From: Anaerolineae bacterium | Lineage (GTDB): Bacteria; Chloroflexota; Anaerolineae; Anaerolineales; Anaerolineaceae | Direction of reading: 5' to 3' | DNA length: 64,000 bases | Assembly (NCBI GenBank): GCA_013178295.1 | Contig: JABLWW010000011.1 | Span: 248,001-312,000 of the forward strand | In this document: positions 26,208 through 35,385 of the stretch, one piece after another | Layout: the number at the start of each line of letters is the position of its first letter | How positions within the stretch are numbered: position 1 is the first letter of the stretch | The notes under the pieces: model-generated | Told to the model about the DNA's origin: nothing | The model's database searches: none | The model's input: the letters and a program-made list of their open reading frames with translations, nothing else | Program-made: the position numbers and the translations under genes

Positions 26208-26236
26208 GGCAGGCGCTTCTGCGCCTGCCTGTGTTT
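26208..26236 (+). terminator. Intrinsic terminator after the Fo cluster
   Basis: A 9-bp GC-rich stem (26208-26216 with 26221-26229) with a TTCT loop is followed by TGTGTTTGTT. It lies 28 bp past the b-delta stop and supports the view that the ATP synthase unit really ends here without F1 genes. Confidence 0.65.
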
Positions 26237-26259
26237 GTTGGAGCGCCTGAGGTGATTGT

Positions 26260-27834
26260 GTGACCGGTTTCTATCGTCAGAACTTATCCCAATTATTTTC
26301 TGCCACTCCAGTTCGGGTTATCTCTCCGGAACAGTTACCGGATATCCCGGTGATGGGCATTGCTCTGGATTCGCGTCTGGTTCAGCCGGGTTTTGTCTTC
26401 TTTGCTCTGGTAGGGGAACATGCTGATGGGCACCGTTATATTAGCGAGGCGGTCAAGCGCGGCGCAGTGGCGGCAGTGGGCACACAGGCGCTGACCGATC
26501 TCCCCATACCCTATGTTCAAGTTGAGGATGCCCGTTTTGCCCTGGCGCATTTTGCAGCGGCATTTTATCGTTTTCCCGCGCGCCGCATGACGGTGATTGG
26601 GGTTACCGGTACGGATGGCAAGACAACCACAGCTAATCTGATTTACAAGATTTTGCTGGCGGCTGGCTTGCGTGCCGGGATTATTTCAACAGTGAATGCG
26701 GTCATTGGGGATGAGGTGCTGGATACTGGCTTTCATGTAACTACACCGGAAGCGCCAGAAGTTCAGCGCTATCTGGCACGTATGTTGGCAGCGGGACTGA
26801 CACATGTTGTCTTGGAAGCCACCTCGCATGGTCTGGTGCAGCATCGTGTTTCTGCCTGCGAATTTGATATTGCGGTGGTTACCAACGTAACACATGAGCA
26901 TCTTGACTATCATGGTACGTATGAGCGATATCTTGAAGCCAAGGCGCGGTTGTTTACAGGGCTGTCCGATACCGAAGCGAAACCGTTTGGTAATCCCCGC
27001 ATGGCAGTTTTGAATAAGGATGATCAGTCGTATGCATATCTCAACCGGGTGACAACTGGGCTATCCTGGAGTTACAGCCTGACAAAGGGAGCAGATCTGT
27101 GGGCGGAGGATATTCATTATGATGCCTCTGGTCTGCATTTTATGGCAACCAGTGAGCGTATACGGTTTCCGGTGAGCAGCAGTCTGGTGGGGAAACATAA
27201 TGTCTCCAATATCCTGGCTGCTTTAGGAGCCACGTGGGCTGGATTGGGAATCCCGGTGGAAGTGGCGCAACAGGGCATCCTTTCCTTGCAAGCCATTCCT
27301 GGTCGTATGGAGTGGATTGATATGGGGCAGTCGTTTATCGCTATCGTTGATTTTGCCCATACGCCGAATGCCCTGCAACGTGCGCTTGAGGCGGCGCGCA
27401 GTTTGACCGATAAACGGGTTATTGCGGTGTTTGGTTCTGCCGGTTTGCGCGATCGCGAGAAGCGCCGGATGATGCCGCAGATATCTGCCAAATTAGCGGA
27501 CATCTCTGTGTTGACGGCTGAGGATCCGAGAACAGAGAGTCTGGATGATATCTTGGAAGAAATGGCACAGGCTGCCAGACAGGCGGGCGCGGTGGAGGGG
27601 AAAAATCTGTGGCGTGTTGCCGATCGCGGCGAGGCTATCCGGCTGGCGGTGCGTATGGCGCAGCCTGGTGATGTGGTGATTGCCTGTGGAAAAGGGCATG
27701 AGCAGTCCATGTGCTTTGGCACGCGCGAATACGCGTGGGATGATCGGGTGGCAATGCGCGCCTGCCTGGCAGAATTGCTGGGAGTGCCTGGCCCGGATAT
27801 TCCGCATTTACCCACAGCAAAGCCGCACAGATAA
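26260..27834 (+). CDS. murE: UDP-N-acetylmuramoyl-dipeptide ligase MurE (amino acid at position 3 uncertain)
   Basis: The ATP-dependent ligase adds the third amino acid to UDP-MurNAc-Ala-Glu. The 524-residue product has the P-loop TGTDGKTT at residues 116-123, the central VLEATSHGL block and the C-terminal Mur ligase domain with FGSAGLRDREKR. The substrate motif at 421-424 is EDPR. E. coli-type DAP-adding MurE has DNPR and the lysine type DDPR, so DAP is unlikely and a lysine or ornithine substrate is possible. It starts at GTG after GAGGTG. Confidence 0.88.
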   Translation: MTGFYRQNLSQLFSATPVRVISPEQLPDIPVMGIALDSRLVQPGFVFFALVGEHADGHRYISEAVKRGAVAAVGTQALTDLPIPYVQVEDARFALAHFAAAFYRFPARRMTVIGVTGTDGKTTTANLIYKILLAAGLRAGIISTVNAVIGDEVLDTGFHVTTPEAPEVQRYLARMLAAGLTHVVLEATSHGLVQHRVSACEFDIAVVTNVTHEHLDYHGTYERYLEAKARLFTGLSDTEAKPFGNPRMAVLNKDDQSYAYLNRVTTGLSWSYSLTKGADLWAEDIHYDASGLHFMATSERIRFPVSSSLVGKHNVSNILAALGATWAGLGIPVEVAQQGILSLQAIPGRMEWIDMGQSFIAIVDFAHTPNALQRALEAARSLTDKRVIAVFGSAGLRDREKRRMMPQISAKLADISVLTAEDPRTESLDDILEEMAQAARQAGAVEGKNLWRVADRGEAIRLAVRMAQPGDVVIACGKGHEQSMCFGTREYAWDDRVAMRACLAELLGVPGPDIPHLPTAKPHR

Positions 27835-27863
27835 CGTTCACAGTGATTTCCCTCACCATTTCA

Positions 27864-27900
27864 TAAAAGCAAACCTCCCGAGGATGAATTCCCGGGAGGT
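27864..27900 (-). terminator. Intrinsic terminator of pnp
   Basis: An 8-bp stem pairs 27873-27880 with 27893-27900. Read on the minus strand it is followed by TTTGCTTTT. It lies 22 bp beyond the pnp stop and also separates convergent murE. Confidence 0.7.
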
Positions 27901-27922
27901 GAACAAGGCTTTTAAGATGCCG

Positions 27923-30163
27923 TCATCTGCGTTTCTGATCGCGGTTGGAGCGTGGGGGAGGGCCACTGCGCCGGTCATGACCACCGCCGGGTCTGCCCCC
28001 GCCGGGGCGCTGTCCGCCCCCTCCAGATGACCGTCCGCCTTTGCGGTCGTTTTCTATCGCTTGTTCAAGAGACCAATCTTCAAGCACAGCAGCCCGTGAG
28101 AGCCGTATTTTGCCGTTTTCATCAATGCCCGTGACCATCACGGTAATCTCATCTCCTACCTGTACGATATCTTCAACCGAGCGCACGCGCTCAGTATCGA
28201 GCTGAGAGATGTGTACCATGCCATCCGTGCCGGGCAGAATCTCGACAAAGGCGCCAAAGTCGGCTACACGTACAACCTTGCCGGTGTAGATGCGCCCAAT
28301 CTCTGCTGTTTCTGTCAGCGCCATGATGCGTTCGCGAGCCTCTTCTTCTGCGGTGCCGCTGGTGGCTGCAATGTACACTGTGCCGTCATCTTCAATGTCG
28401 ATCTGGGTATTGGTTTGCTCTTGAATAGAGCGGATGGTCTTGCCGCCGGGTCCAATGACCGCTCCGATTTTGTCAACTGGTATCTTGATTGTGGTAATGC
28501 GCGGGGCATGTGGTTTGAGCTCTGGGTTGGGGACGGCAATGACCTCGAGCATTTTGCCCAGGATGAACTTGCGCCCTTCTCGGGCTTGTTCCAGCGCCTC
28601 TGACATAATTTGAGGTGTGATTCCCTTGATCTTGATATCCATCTGCAGCGCAGTGATGCCACTCTCACTTCCTGCCACCTTGAAATCCATATCGCCATAG
28701 TGATCTTCGGGCCCCTGAATGTCGGTCAAGATGCAGTATTTATCCCCTTCTTTGATCAGCCCCATTGCCACCCCTGCCACTGGAGCCTTGATTGGAACGC
28801 CGGTGTCCATCAGTGCCAGGGTTGACCCGCATACCGATGCCATGGAGGAAGAGCCGTTGGAGGAAAGTACCTCCGAGACCAGGCGCAGGGTGTAGGGAAA
28901 CTCTTTTTCAGGAGGGATGACCGGTTCCAGAGCGCGCTCTGCCAGTGCTCCGTGACCGATTTCCCGTCTTGAAACGCCGCGGTTGGCTTTGACCTCACCT
29001 GTGCAGTAGGGGGGGAAGTTGTAGTGGTGGATGTACCGTTTGGTATCTATTGGTGTGAGCGAGTCGATTTCCTGAGCTTCTTTTGGCGTGCCAAGCGTAG
29101 CCAGGGTGAGCACTTGTGTTTCTCCACGTGTGAAAAGCCCTGAGCCGTGTGCGCGCGGGCTGACGTTGACCTCACACCAGATAGGGCGGATTTCTCTCAG
29201 TCCTCGCCCGTCTGGGCGCAGATGACGTTCAACAATGCGTTTACGGATAATGCGTTTGAACACTTCTTCAAAAGCTCTTGCTGCCATTTCTGTTTTTTGA
29301 GCGTCTTCTTCACCCATCTCATTGACGACTTTTTCTTTGAGCATATCCAGTGCGTTGTTTAATTCGGATTTTGTGTGCGGTGTATCAAGGGCGGTTTCAA
29401 TTTCAGCAGCAAAGCGCTGATAGACCTGCTCGACAACGCTTTCGTCGAGAGGAAAGAGAGGAACTTCGCGCTTGGGTTTACCCACTTCCGTGCGCATTCT
29501 CTCTTGAAGGTCAATAATCGGCTGAATGGCTTGATGGGCGAAGGCGATTGCATTGATAATGACATCTTCAGACACCTCATTGGCGCCGCATTCAACCATC
29601 AGGATAGCCTCACGTGTGCCTGCCACACGTAAATCGAGATCAGAGCTTTCGATTTCCTGGAATGTGGGATTGACGATGTATTCGCCGTTGATTCTGCCAA
29701 TGCGCACAGCACCAATCGGCCCAGCCCAGGGAATATCCGAGATCGTCAATGCGGCTGAAGCGGCATTGATGACCAGGATGTCCAGAGGGTTCTCATTATC
29801 GGCCGAGAGCGAAAACGCGATGACCTGGACCTCATTGCGCATGTCCTTTGAAAACAACGGGCGGATGGGGCGGTCTGTCAGGCGGGCAATCAATATAGAA
29901 TCCGAACTTGGTCTGCCCTCGCGGCGGAAAAATGAGCCTGGTATGCGCCCACCTGCGTACATGCGTTCTTCGTAGTCAACGGTCAAGGGGAAGAAATCCT
30001 GGCCTTCTTTGGGTTCCTGGCTCATGGTTGCCGCGGCAAAAACGATAGTATCACCAATGCGCGCAGTGACGGCACCACCTGCCTGTCCGGCGAGTTTGCC
30101 GGTTTCGAACGTCAGTGTTCGATTTCCTACCAGTGTTGTATATTGTTTGTGATTATTTTGCAT
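27923..30163 (-). CDS. pnp: Polyribonucleotide nucleotidyltransferase (PNPase)
   Basis: The phosphorolytic 3'-5' exoribonuclease of mRNA decay has 746 residues. Two RNase PH domains flank an alpha-helical linker. KH (about 555-615, with IGPGGKTI) and S1 (about 625-695) domains follow. A Gly/Arg/Pro-rich basic tail of about 45 residues ends the protein. The ATG at 30163 has AAAGGAC 7-8 nt upstream; a GTG at 30184 is less well placed. It lies downstream of rpsO in the conserved rpsO-pnp order, with a terminator between. Confidence 0.97.
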   Translation of the reverse strand: MQNNHKQYTTLVGNRTLTFETGKLAGQAGGAVTARIGDTIVFAAATMSQEPKEGQDFFPLTVDYEERMYAGGRIPGSFFRREGRPSSDSILIARLTDRPIRPLFSKDMRNEVQVIAFSLSADNENPLDILVINAASAALTISDIPWAGPIGAVRIGRINGEYIVNPTFQEIESSDLDLRVAGTREAILMVECGANEVSEDVIINAIAFAHQAIQPIIDLQERMRTEVGKPKREVPLFPLDESVVEQVYQRFAAEIETALDTPHTKSELNNALDMLKEKVVNEMGEEDAQKTEMAARAFEEVFKRIIRKRIVERHLRPDGRGLREIRPIWCEVNVSPRAHGSGLFTRGETQVLTLATLGTPKEAQEIDSLTPIDTKRYIHHYNFPPYCTGEVKANRGVSRREIGHGALAERALEPVIPPEKEFPYTLRLVSEVLSSNGSSSMASVCGSTLALMDTGVPIKAPVAGVAMGLIKEGDKYCILTDIQGPEDHYGDMDFKVAGSESGITALQMDIKIKGITPQIMSEALEQAREGRKFILGKMLEVIAVPNPELKPHAPRITTIKIPVDKIGAVIGPGGKTIRSIQEQTNTQIDIEDDGTVYIAATSGTAEEEARERIMALTETAEIGRIYTGKVVRVADFGAFVEILPGTDGMVHISQLDTERVRSVEDIVQVGDEITVMVTGIDENGKIRLSRAAVLEDWSLEQAIENDRKGGRSSGGGGQRPGGGRPGGGHDRRSGPPPRSNRDQKRR

Positions 30164-30183
30164 TTTCAATGTCCTTTTTCCCA

Positions 30184-30246
30184 CTAAGCCTGCATTGTCA
30201 GGGACTGAAAGCGGCCGAGGACAGCGCCGGGCTGTACCTCATCCAT
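30184..30246 (-). CDS. Possible 20-residue leader peptide of pnp
   Basis: A small reading frame, MDEVQPGAVLGRFQSLTMQA, lies 20 nt upstream of pnp. Its start region (AGGA, 7 nt, ATG, within AGGAATTGAAAATG) nearly repeats the pnp start region (AGGACATTGAAAATG). It has no known relative, and might be chance. It could instead be a real upstream ORF that affects pnp translation. Confidence 0.35.
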   Translation of the reverse strand: MDEVQPGAVLGRFQSLTMQA

Positions 30247-30310
30247 TTTCAATTCCTAACTTGCAGGCAGTAGAAATATAAATAAAATTTCAACAGAGTT
30301 GATTTGATTA

Positions 30311-30337
30311 AAACGGCGGGACTTATCACATCCCGCC
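30311..30337 (-). terminator. Intrinsic terminator of rpsO
   Basis: GGCGGGA (30315-30321) pairs with TCCCGCC (30331-30337). On the minus strand the stem is followed by GTTTTAATC. It lies 20 bp past the rpsO stop, so pnp probably also has its own promoter. Confidence 0.6.
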
Positions 30338-30356
30338 CGGTTACTGATGTATGTCC

Positions 30357-30629
30357 TTACTTCTGTCTCAGATTCAACTGCTCGGTGATTGCCTTGTAGC
30401 GGCCGAAGTCTTTGCGTCGCACGTAGGCAAGCAGCCTTCGACGATGCCCCACCAGTTTCAGCAAGCCGCGTCGTGAAGATTCATCGTGCTTGTGTGCACG
30501 CAAGTGGTCAGTCAGCTGCGTGATCCGCTTGGTAAGGATAGCGATTTGCACTTCCGGGGAACCAGTGTCTCCCTGATGCATCTGAAATTTGTTGATGATT
30601 TCAGACTTTTCCTCTTTTTTTAAAGACAT
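30357..30629 (-). CDS. rpsO: 30S ribosomal protein S15
   Basis: The 90-residue product is S15, of the 16S rRNA central domain. The family core [19 protein letters not shown] followed by [16 protein letters not shown] is intact. An AAGGAG site lies before the ATG at 30629. In E. coli S15 represses its own translation; no such element could be verified here. Confidence 0.97.
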   Translation of the reverse strand: MSLKKEEKSEIINKFQMHQGDTGSPEVQIAILTKRITQLTDHLRAHKHDESSRRGLLKLVGHRRRLLAYVRRKDFGRYKAITEQLNLRQK

Positions 30630-30709
30630 GACGTTTGCTCCTTGTCAAGATATTTGCAGGTCTCCATACAAATAGCTTTTGCCGTTTGCAGGACCAGTCA
30701 CTGGGGGCA

Positions 30710-30718
30710 ATTATACCA
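30710..30718 (-). promoter_or_regulatory. Possible extended -10 promoter of rpsO
   Basis: On the minus strand TGG precedes a perfect TATAAT (30715-30710), about 80 bp upstream of the rpsO ATG. No good -35 hexamer is seen, which is tolerated with an extended -10. Confidence 0.45.
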
Positions 30719-30883
30719 CGATTTTTCGCTACCGACGGGTGTCGTGTTGGGGTTGCCGCGGCTTTGACAAGACAGATGGTTATCTGCCATAGGACACAAA
30801 TTTGCCCCATCAACCAGTCGGGTTACTGCTTGGTGTGGCAGCACAGGATGCTGTATGATGGCTTGTGAAACCTTGTGAAATTT

Positions 30884-31693
30884 TTACCGGATTTGCTTGA
30901 TGAGGAGGCGTAAGTTGTCCTGCGTCTCAGAAGGTAGTTTGGGAAGCGTTTGTCTGATAAGACGGGCGGTAGAGGTTTTTAAGTTGGTTTCTGTCAGAAT
31001 GATATGCTGAAGAAAGTGAGCAGTTTCAACAGGTGAGCGCTGTGCCAGATTCAGCAGAACGTTTTGTAGCTCAGCCTGCAGGCTGGTGTGGGCAGTTTTG
31101 ATATGCGGGGCGGTTATCTGAAAAACAGCAGGCAGATTTTCGTATTCCCGCTCCTGAATCAGGGGGATCAGTCCCTTTAACCCTATTTTTTTATAGAAAT
31201 CCGCTTCGCGCATCAGCCACGTCTCACATGCATTAACCCAGGTCTGTGGTGTTTCTCTACGCAGGCGCAGGCTTGCCCTTTGAAGAATTGTGTCCAGTAT
31301 GAGGTCATCCTGCTCGGGCTGGCACCACGCTTCGATGCGCACAAGGATTTCATCTGGTGGTGTTGGCGCGATTCTACCCAACAGGCCTGCAGCAATGGTG
31401 CGGGTTTCAAAATGTTCATCTGTCCACAGGTGATCTACGAGTGAAAGCCCAGCCTGTCTTCTTTTTTCACAAAGGTAGCCGATATCGTTTTCGATTTGAT
31501 TGACCACCAGAGCGGGCAGATGGAAGAGAGGCGTTTTTTTGACAGGAGGTATGGTTTGCCCCGGGCGGTAGACACGGTTTGCGTATCGTTCAAAGAGTGC
31601 AAGCAGTTTGCGGTGAAATTCGGCGGGTTGCTCAAAAAGCAGCGCCAGTTCGGCGATTTCCTTTCTCAGCAGAGATAATGGTATGGCTGGCAT
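30884..31693 (-). CDS. HEAT-repeat protein, possibly AlkD-like DNA alkylation repair
   Basis: The 269-residue, mostly alpha-helical product carries repeats of paired helices. The segment SLVDHLWTDEHFETRTIAAGLL resembles the AlkD-type DNA glycosylase family, where LW...E.R..A..LL is common. Catalytic residues of AlkD (Trp and Asp lining the pocket) could not be assigned with certainty. It lies 9 bp after the LOG-family gene and may share its transcript. A generic HEAT scaffold is the alternative. Confidence 0.55.
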   Translation of the reverse strand: MPAIPLSLLRKEIAELALLFEQPAEFHRKLLALFERYANRVYRPGQTIPPVKKTPLFHLPALVVNQIENDIGYLCEKRRQAGLSLVDHLWTDEHFETRTIAAGLLGRIAPTPPDEILVRIEAWCQPEQDDLILDTILQRASLRLRRETPQTWVNACETWLMREADFYKKIGLKGLIPLIQEREYENLPAVFQITAPHIKTAHTSLQAELQNVLLNLAQRSPVETAHFLQHIILTETNLKTSTARLIRQTLPKLPSETQDNLRLLIKQIR

Positions 31694-31702
31694 CTGGTCT
31701 TG

Positions 31703-32251
31703 CTAAGCGAAGGGGGGCTGCACCTGGCGCAGATGATTAATGGCTTCCTGAATGCCAGGCGCAAAGGACAGCATCTGGCGGTCTCTCTGTGCGATATACG
31801 CATCAAGCTCAGAGAACATGCAGGCGAATACAGTTTGCCATTCTTTACCAATGAGGATAAGTGGACGGGTCGGGATGGCGTGGATGAGCATGCGGTTCCA
31901 CATCAGAGCAATTTCAGCCAGGGTGCCGGGCCCACCTGGCAGAGCCATGGCTGCATCGCAACAGTCTATCAGCTTTAGCAAACGTGTGTCGAGCGTTGGC
32001 ATTTTCCATTCCTCTTTGACCCACGGGTTGGCTTTTCCGGGACGCCAGCGTTCGATCTCTGTGCAGGTTACTCCAATGACATGCCCCCCTTTTTCTGCTG
32101 CACCACGCGAGACGGCTTCCATGCTTCCAACATAGCCGCCTGTAAGAACGTCATGCCCGTGTGTGGCTAACTGTTGTCCCAGTAAGCGAGCATTTTCATA
32201 AGCCTGACTGCCAGGCTTGGGGTTTGCGCCACCAAAAACGGATACTCTCAT
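31703..32251 (-). CDS. LOG-family protein (Rossmann-like, TIGR00730 type)
   Basis: The 182-residue product has the family's nucleotide-binding pieces: an N-terminal VSVFGGANPKPGS, GGYVGSMEAVSRGA, and the PGGPGTLAE loop near residue 105. LOG proteins release cytokinin-like bases from nucleotides (phosphoribohydrolase), but many bacterial members are untested and were once called lysine decarboxylases. The gene sits in a minus-strand cluster between a small MazG and the HEAT-repeat protein. Confidence 0.8.
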   Translation of the reverse strand: MRVSVFGGANPKPGSQAYENARLLGQQLATHGHDVLTGGYVGSMEAVSRGAAEKGGHVIGVTCTEIERWRPGKANPWVKEEWKMPTLDTRLLKLIDCCDAAMALPGGPGTLAEIALMWNRMLIHAIPTRPLILIGKEWQTVFACMFSELDAYIAQRDRQMLSFAPGIQEAINHLRQVQPPFA

Positions 32252-32260
32252 GACGATAAC

Positions 32261-32560
32261 CTACTTCCATGTACGCTGGTAATTGTTGGATAATTTGTTG
32301 AGAACGGCTTTTTCCAGATCAATCTCTGCCAGGCGCGCCAGTTGCAATAGATATAACATGACATCTGCCAGTTCGTCCGCTAGGTCTTCACGGCTGGATG
32401 TTGTTTCGGTCCATTGGAAGTGTTCCAGCACTTCAGCAGCTTCCAAGCAGAGAGAAATGGCGATATTGCGCATTGACTGGGGGCGTGGACTGTTGACCGC
32501 ATACCAGCCTTTGGCATGGACGAAACGCTGCATTTCTTCTGATAGCTCCTGAATTTGCAT
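32261..32560 (-). CDS. Small MazG-like nucleotide pyrophosphohydrolase
   Basis: The 99-residue product fits the small MazG/dCTPase group that cleaves NTPs to NMP. The metal-binding helices are visible as EAAEVLEHFQW and DELADVMLYLLQL. It is separate from the MazG fusion at 12471. It is followed 9 nt later by the LOG-family gene, and both act on nucleotides, suggesting a clean-up operon (inference). Confidence 0.88.
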   Translation of the reverse strand: MQIQELSEEMQRFVHAKGWYAVNSPRPQSMRNIAISLCLEAAEVLEHFQWTETTSSREDLADELADVMLYLLQLARLAEIDLEKAVLNKLSNNYQRTWK

Positions 32561-32616
32561 AGGTTATGCTCTTTTTGGCTGTGCTTGCGGTTTGCGTCCT
32601 TGTTGGTTTTACGGAA

Positions 32617-32645
32617 CCCCCCTCACAGAAGAGGTGTGAGGGGGG
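32617..32645 (-). terminator. Hairpin after the EF-G-like gene
   Basis: A perfect 11-bp stem (32617-32627 with 32635-32645) has a 7-nt loop and lies 26 bp past the EF-G-like stop. The flanking T tract is weak on the minus strand (TTCCGTAAAA), so this may be a partial terminator or an mRNA-end stabiliser. Confidence 0.5.
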
Positions 32646-32671
32646 CGACATCTGTTACAAGAAAACCTGGA

Positions 32672-34744
32672 TCAGTCTTCTTTCTGGGAGGAAAGCTCTT
32701 TCTGACGCGCGGCGATGATTTCGCTGGTAATGTGTGCGGGCACGATTTCAAAATGCGACAGTTCCATTGTGAAAATACCGCGACCACCGGTGATAGAGCG
32801 CAGCTGAGTCGTATAGCGTAGCATTTCTGCCAATGGGACCTGGGCAGAGATGGTCGAGCGCCCACGCTCGGTTTCCATACCCTGAACGCGGGCGCGGCGT
32901 GTGTTGAGATCACCCAGCACATCACCCATGTTTGCCTCTGGCACGATGATCTTGACATTCATGATAGGCTCACGCAAAACGGGATTGGCGTCTTTGAATG
33001 CCAGTTTGAAGGCTTCACGCCCGGCAATTTCAAAAGCGATGGGTTTTGAATCTACGGGATGTTCTTTGCCATCAAATACTGAAACCCGAATGCCCCCAGC
33101 GGGATAACCGGCAATGATACCTTCTTTCATTACATTACGGATGCCTTTTTCAATGGCGGGTATATAGCTGGAGGAAATAGCGCCGCCGAAAATGTCGTTG
33201 ACGATTTCGAAATCACCCTCTTCCAGCGGCTCAATGCGCAGGTGTACCTCGCCAAATTGACCGGCGCCGCCAGTTTGCTTTTTGTGGCGATACATGGCTT
33301 GCGCTTTTTTGGTGATTGCCTCCTGGTAGGGCACCTTGGGCTCTGCCGTTAGCAGGTTCACCTGGAATTTTGTTTCTGCGCGCCGGATGACCACATCAAT
33401 GTGTTGGTCTCCCATTCCCTGCAGGATAGTCTGGCTGGTAGCAGCAACCATGTGCCAGCTGAGTGTGGGGTCTTCCTCACACAGGCGGGTGAGCGTTGGA
33501 CTGATTTTTGTGGAATCAGCCTGGGTTTTGGGCATGATTGCCACCTGATAGAGCGCGTGAGGATATTCAGGCACTGGCAGGGTGAGCGGGTGGGCGCGGT
33601 CACAAAGCGTATTGCATGTAGAGGTCTCGCTGAGTTTCGGAACAGTACCAATATCGCCAGCGTGGATTACTTTGATGGGGGTGTTTTCTTTGCCGCGAGG
33701 GATGTATAAGCTGCCCAAACGCTCCTCTACACCTTTACTTTGGTTCCATATCCGGCTGTCGCTGGTTAATACACCAGAGTACACGCGGAAATAAGTCTGT
33801 TTGCCGACAAATGGATCGGCTGTGGTCTTCCAGACATACACTGCCAGTGGTCCCGCATCGGAAACTGGGAGGGTTTCGTCGCCATCTTTCCCGGCGGCTA
33901 CCTGGGGCGGCATCTCTGTTGGATTGGGTGCAAGCGAAACGATGGCATCCAGCAGGGGGAGGATGCCGATCTCAGCGCTGGCGGAGGCAACGAACACGGG
34001 AATGAAGCTGCCTGAAAGGACAACCTGATGCAATCCGCGTTTGATCTCATCAGGTGAGAGTTCGCCACTCTCAAGATATTTTTCTAATAGGGCGTCTTCA
34101 CCTTCAGCAGCTGCCTCAACCAGGGCGGTGCGCGCCGCTTCGGCGGCTGCTTTGTATTCTGCCGGAATTTCTTCAGCCGTTTTTCCATTGCCCTTAAAAG
34201 CTTTCATTGTTAACAGGTCAATGACACCCTGGAATTCCTGTTTTTCTCCCCAGGGCAATTGCACGGGGATAAGACGCGTTTCAGAGAACTCCTGCACCGA
34301 GGCAAGTGCCTTTTGGAAATTAGCGTTCTCGCGATCCATCTTATTGATCAGCACCATGCGTGGCAGTTTGAACGTGTTACACTGCTGCCAGGCGATTTCG
34401 GTGCCGACCTCGACCCCCGAAACGGAATCGACCAAAACCAGGGCACAATCTGAAACTCTCAGTGCCGAGATGACCTCGCCAATGAAGTCGGTGTAGCCAG
34501 GCGTGTCCAGAAAATTGATTTTGCAGTTGTTGTGTTCAACCGGAATGACGCTGGTGTATAGGGATAGCCCGCGCCGCACTTCTTCTTCGTCGAAATCGGA
34601 GATAGTGGAGCCGTCTTCAACCTTGCCCAAGCGCGTTGTTACACCGGTAGTGTGGAGAAAAGCTTCTGTCAGGATCGTTTTCCCTGCGCTGCTGTGAGAA
34701 ACCAGTGCCACATTGCGGATAGACTCGCTAGAATATTCTTTCAT
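32672..34744 (-). CDS. Elongation factor G-like GTPase (EF-G paralogue)
   Basis: The 690-residue product has all five EF-G-type domains. The G domain differs from canonical EF-G: the P-loop is SHSSAGKT near residue 17 rather than AHIDAGKTT, followed by DTPGYTDF and NKMD. Domain IV (IPAIEKGIRNVM) is present. The family is often annotated EF-G2 or EF-G-like and its role is uncertain; some paralogues act in ribosome recycling or have little GTPase activity. The canonical fusA is elsewhere. Confidence 0.88.
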   Translation of the reverse strand: MKEYSSESIRNVALVSHSSAGKTILTEAFLHTTGVTTRLGKVEDGSTISDFDEEEVRRGLSLYTSVIPVEHNNCKINFLDTPGYTDFIGEVISALRVSDCALVLVDSVSGVEVGTEIAWQQCNTFKLPRMVLINKMDRENANFQKALASVQEFSETRLIPVQLPWGEKQEFQGVIDLLTMKAFKGNGKTAEEIPAEYKAAAEAARTALVEAAAEGEDALLEKYLESGELSPDEIKRGLHQVVLSGSFIPVFVASASAEIGILPLLDAIVSLAPNPTEMPPQVAAGKDGDETLPVSDAGPLAVYVWKTTADPFVGKQTYFRVYSGVLTSDSRIWNQSKGVEERLGSLYIPRGKENTPIKVIHAGDIGTVPKLSETSTCNTLCDRAHPLTLPVPEYPHALYQVAIMPKTQADSTKISPTLTRLCEEDPTLSWHMVAATSQTILQGMGDQHIDVVIRRAETKFQVNLLTAEPKVPYQEAITKKAQAMYRHKKQTGGAGQFGEVHLRIEPLEEGDFEIVNDIFGGAISSSYIPAIEKGIRNVMKEGIIAGYPAGGIRVSVFDGKEHPVDSKPIAFEIAGREAFKLAFKDANPVLREPIMNVKIIVPEANMGDVLGDLNTRRARVQGMETERGRSTISAQVPLAEMLRYTTQLRSITGGRGIFTMELSHFEIVPAHITSEIIAARQKELSSQKED

Positions 34745-34828
34745 TTTGGAACAAACCCTCTCTACAATATTTAATCCAGTTTGGAATAATAGTATAAAAG
34801 CAAAGTTCCCTGATGGGATAACCCACCT

Positions 34829-34837
34829 ATTATAACA
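34829..34837 (-). promoter_or_regulatory. Possible extended -10 promoter of the EF-G-like gene
   Basis: On the minus strand TGT precedes a perfect TATAAT (34834-34829), about 85 bp before the EF-G-like ATG and just past the stop of the GNAT gene. Confidence 0.45.
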
Positions 34838-34843
34838 AAAAAT

Positions 34844-35368
34844 TTATGCTTTCAGAGATTTTTGCATCCGCCATGCTGGTTCATTTACCCTTTGCCAGTT
34901 ACCGTACTGATCCGGATATGACCATTGTCCTGGTTCTTCGGCAACGACCTGATAGCCATGTCGTTCGTACAGTCGTCTGGCGTCAGGGTTGTCCTTGGCT
35001 ACGTTGAGAGTAGCGGAGGTATACCCTCTTTGCAAAAGGTCGTTTTCAATGAACTTTAGCAGGTAAGAGCCTAATCCCTTGCGGCGAAAGGCAGGACGAA
35101 TGCGGAAGGCGAAAATATATGCCCGATCTGTGCCATTCGCCAGTTCCTTTCGATCGCTGTTCAATTGGACAAATGCCTGTCCGATGATCCCCTTGCCGGG
35201 GAGATCGATTACCCATAGCAGGGAGAGACCGCGCTGGCTGCGCTGGTATGTATCGGCATAGACGCGGCGAAAGTGGGCATATTCGCCTTCCCATTCCAGT
35301 GCTTCCAAGTCGTTCTGTGTCGCATGGCGTATCGTAATCAGAGTATCCCACTGTGCTGGGTTTTCCAT
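34844..35368 (-). CDS. GNAT family N-acetyltransferase
   Basis: The 174-residue product has the acetyl-CoA motif RPAFRRKGLGSYLL near residue 105 and the C-terminal DNPDARRLYERHGYQ motif, as in RimI-like enzymes. The substrate cannot be told. The start at 35368 is chosen because the frame upstream overlaps the CCA-type gene and has no GNAT homology. It starts 17 bp after that gene on the same strand, so they probably share an mRNA. Confidence 0.85.
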   Translation of the reverse strand: MENPAQWDTLITIRHATQNDLEALEWEGEYAHFRRVYADTYQRSQRGLSLLWVIDLPGKGIIGQAFVQLNSDRKELANGTDRAYIFAFRIRPAFRRKGLGSYLLKFIENDLLQRGYTSATLNVAKDNPDARRLYERHGYQVVAEEPGQWSYPDQYGNWQRVNEPAWRMQKSLKA

Positions 35369-35385
35369 ATCAGAAAACGAACAGA

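Noticed and set aside
27923-28060. Gly/Arg-rich repeat-like codons at the end of pnp
   Set aside because: Considered as a repeat element, but it is simply the low-complexity basic tail found in many PNPases.
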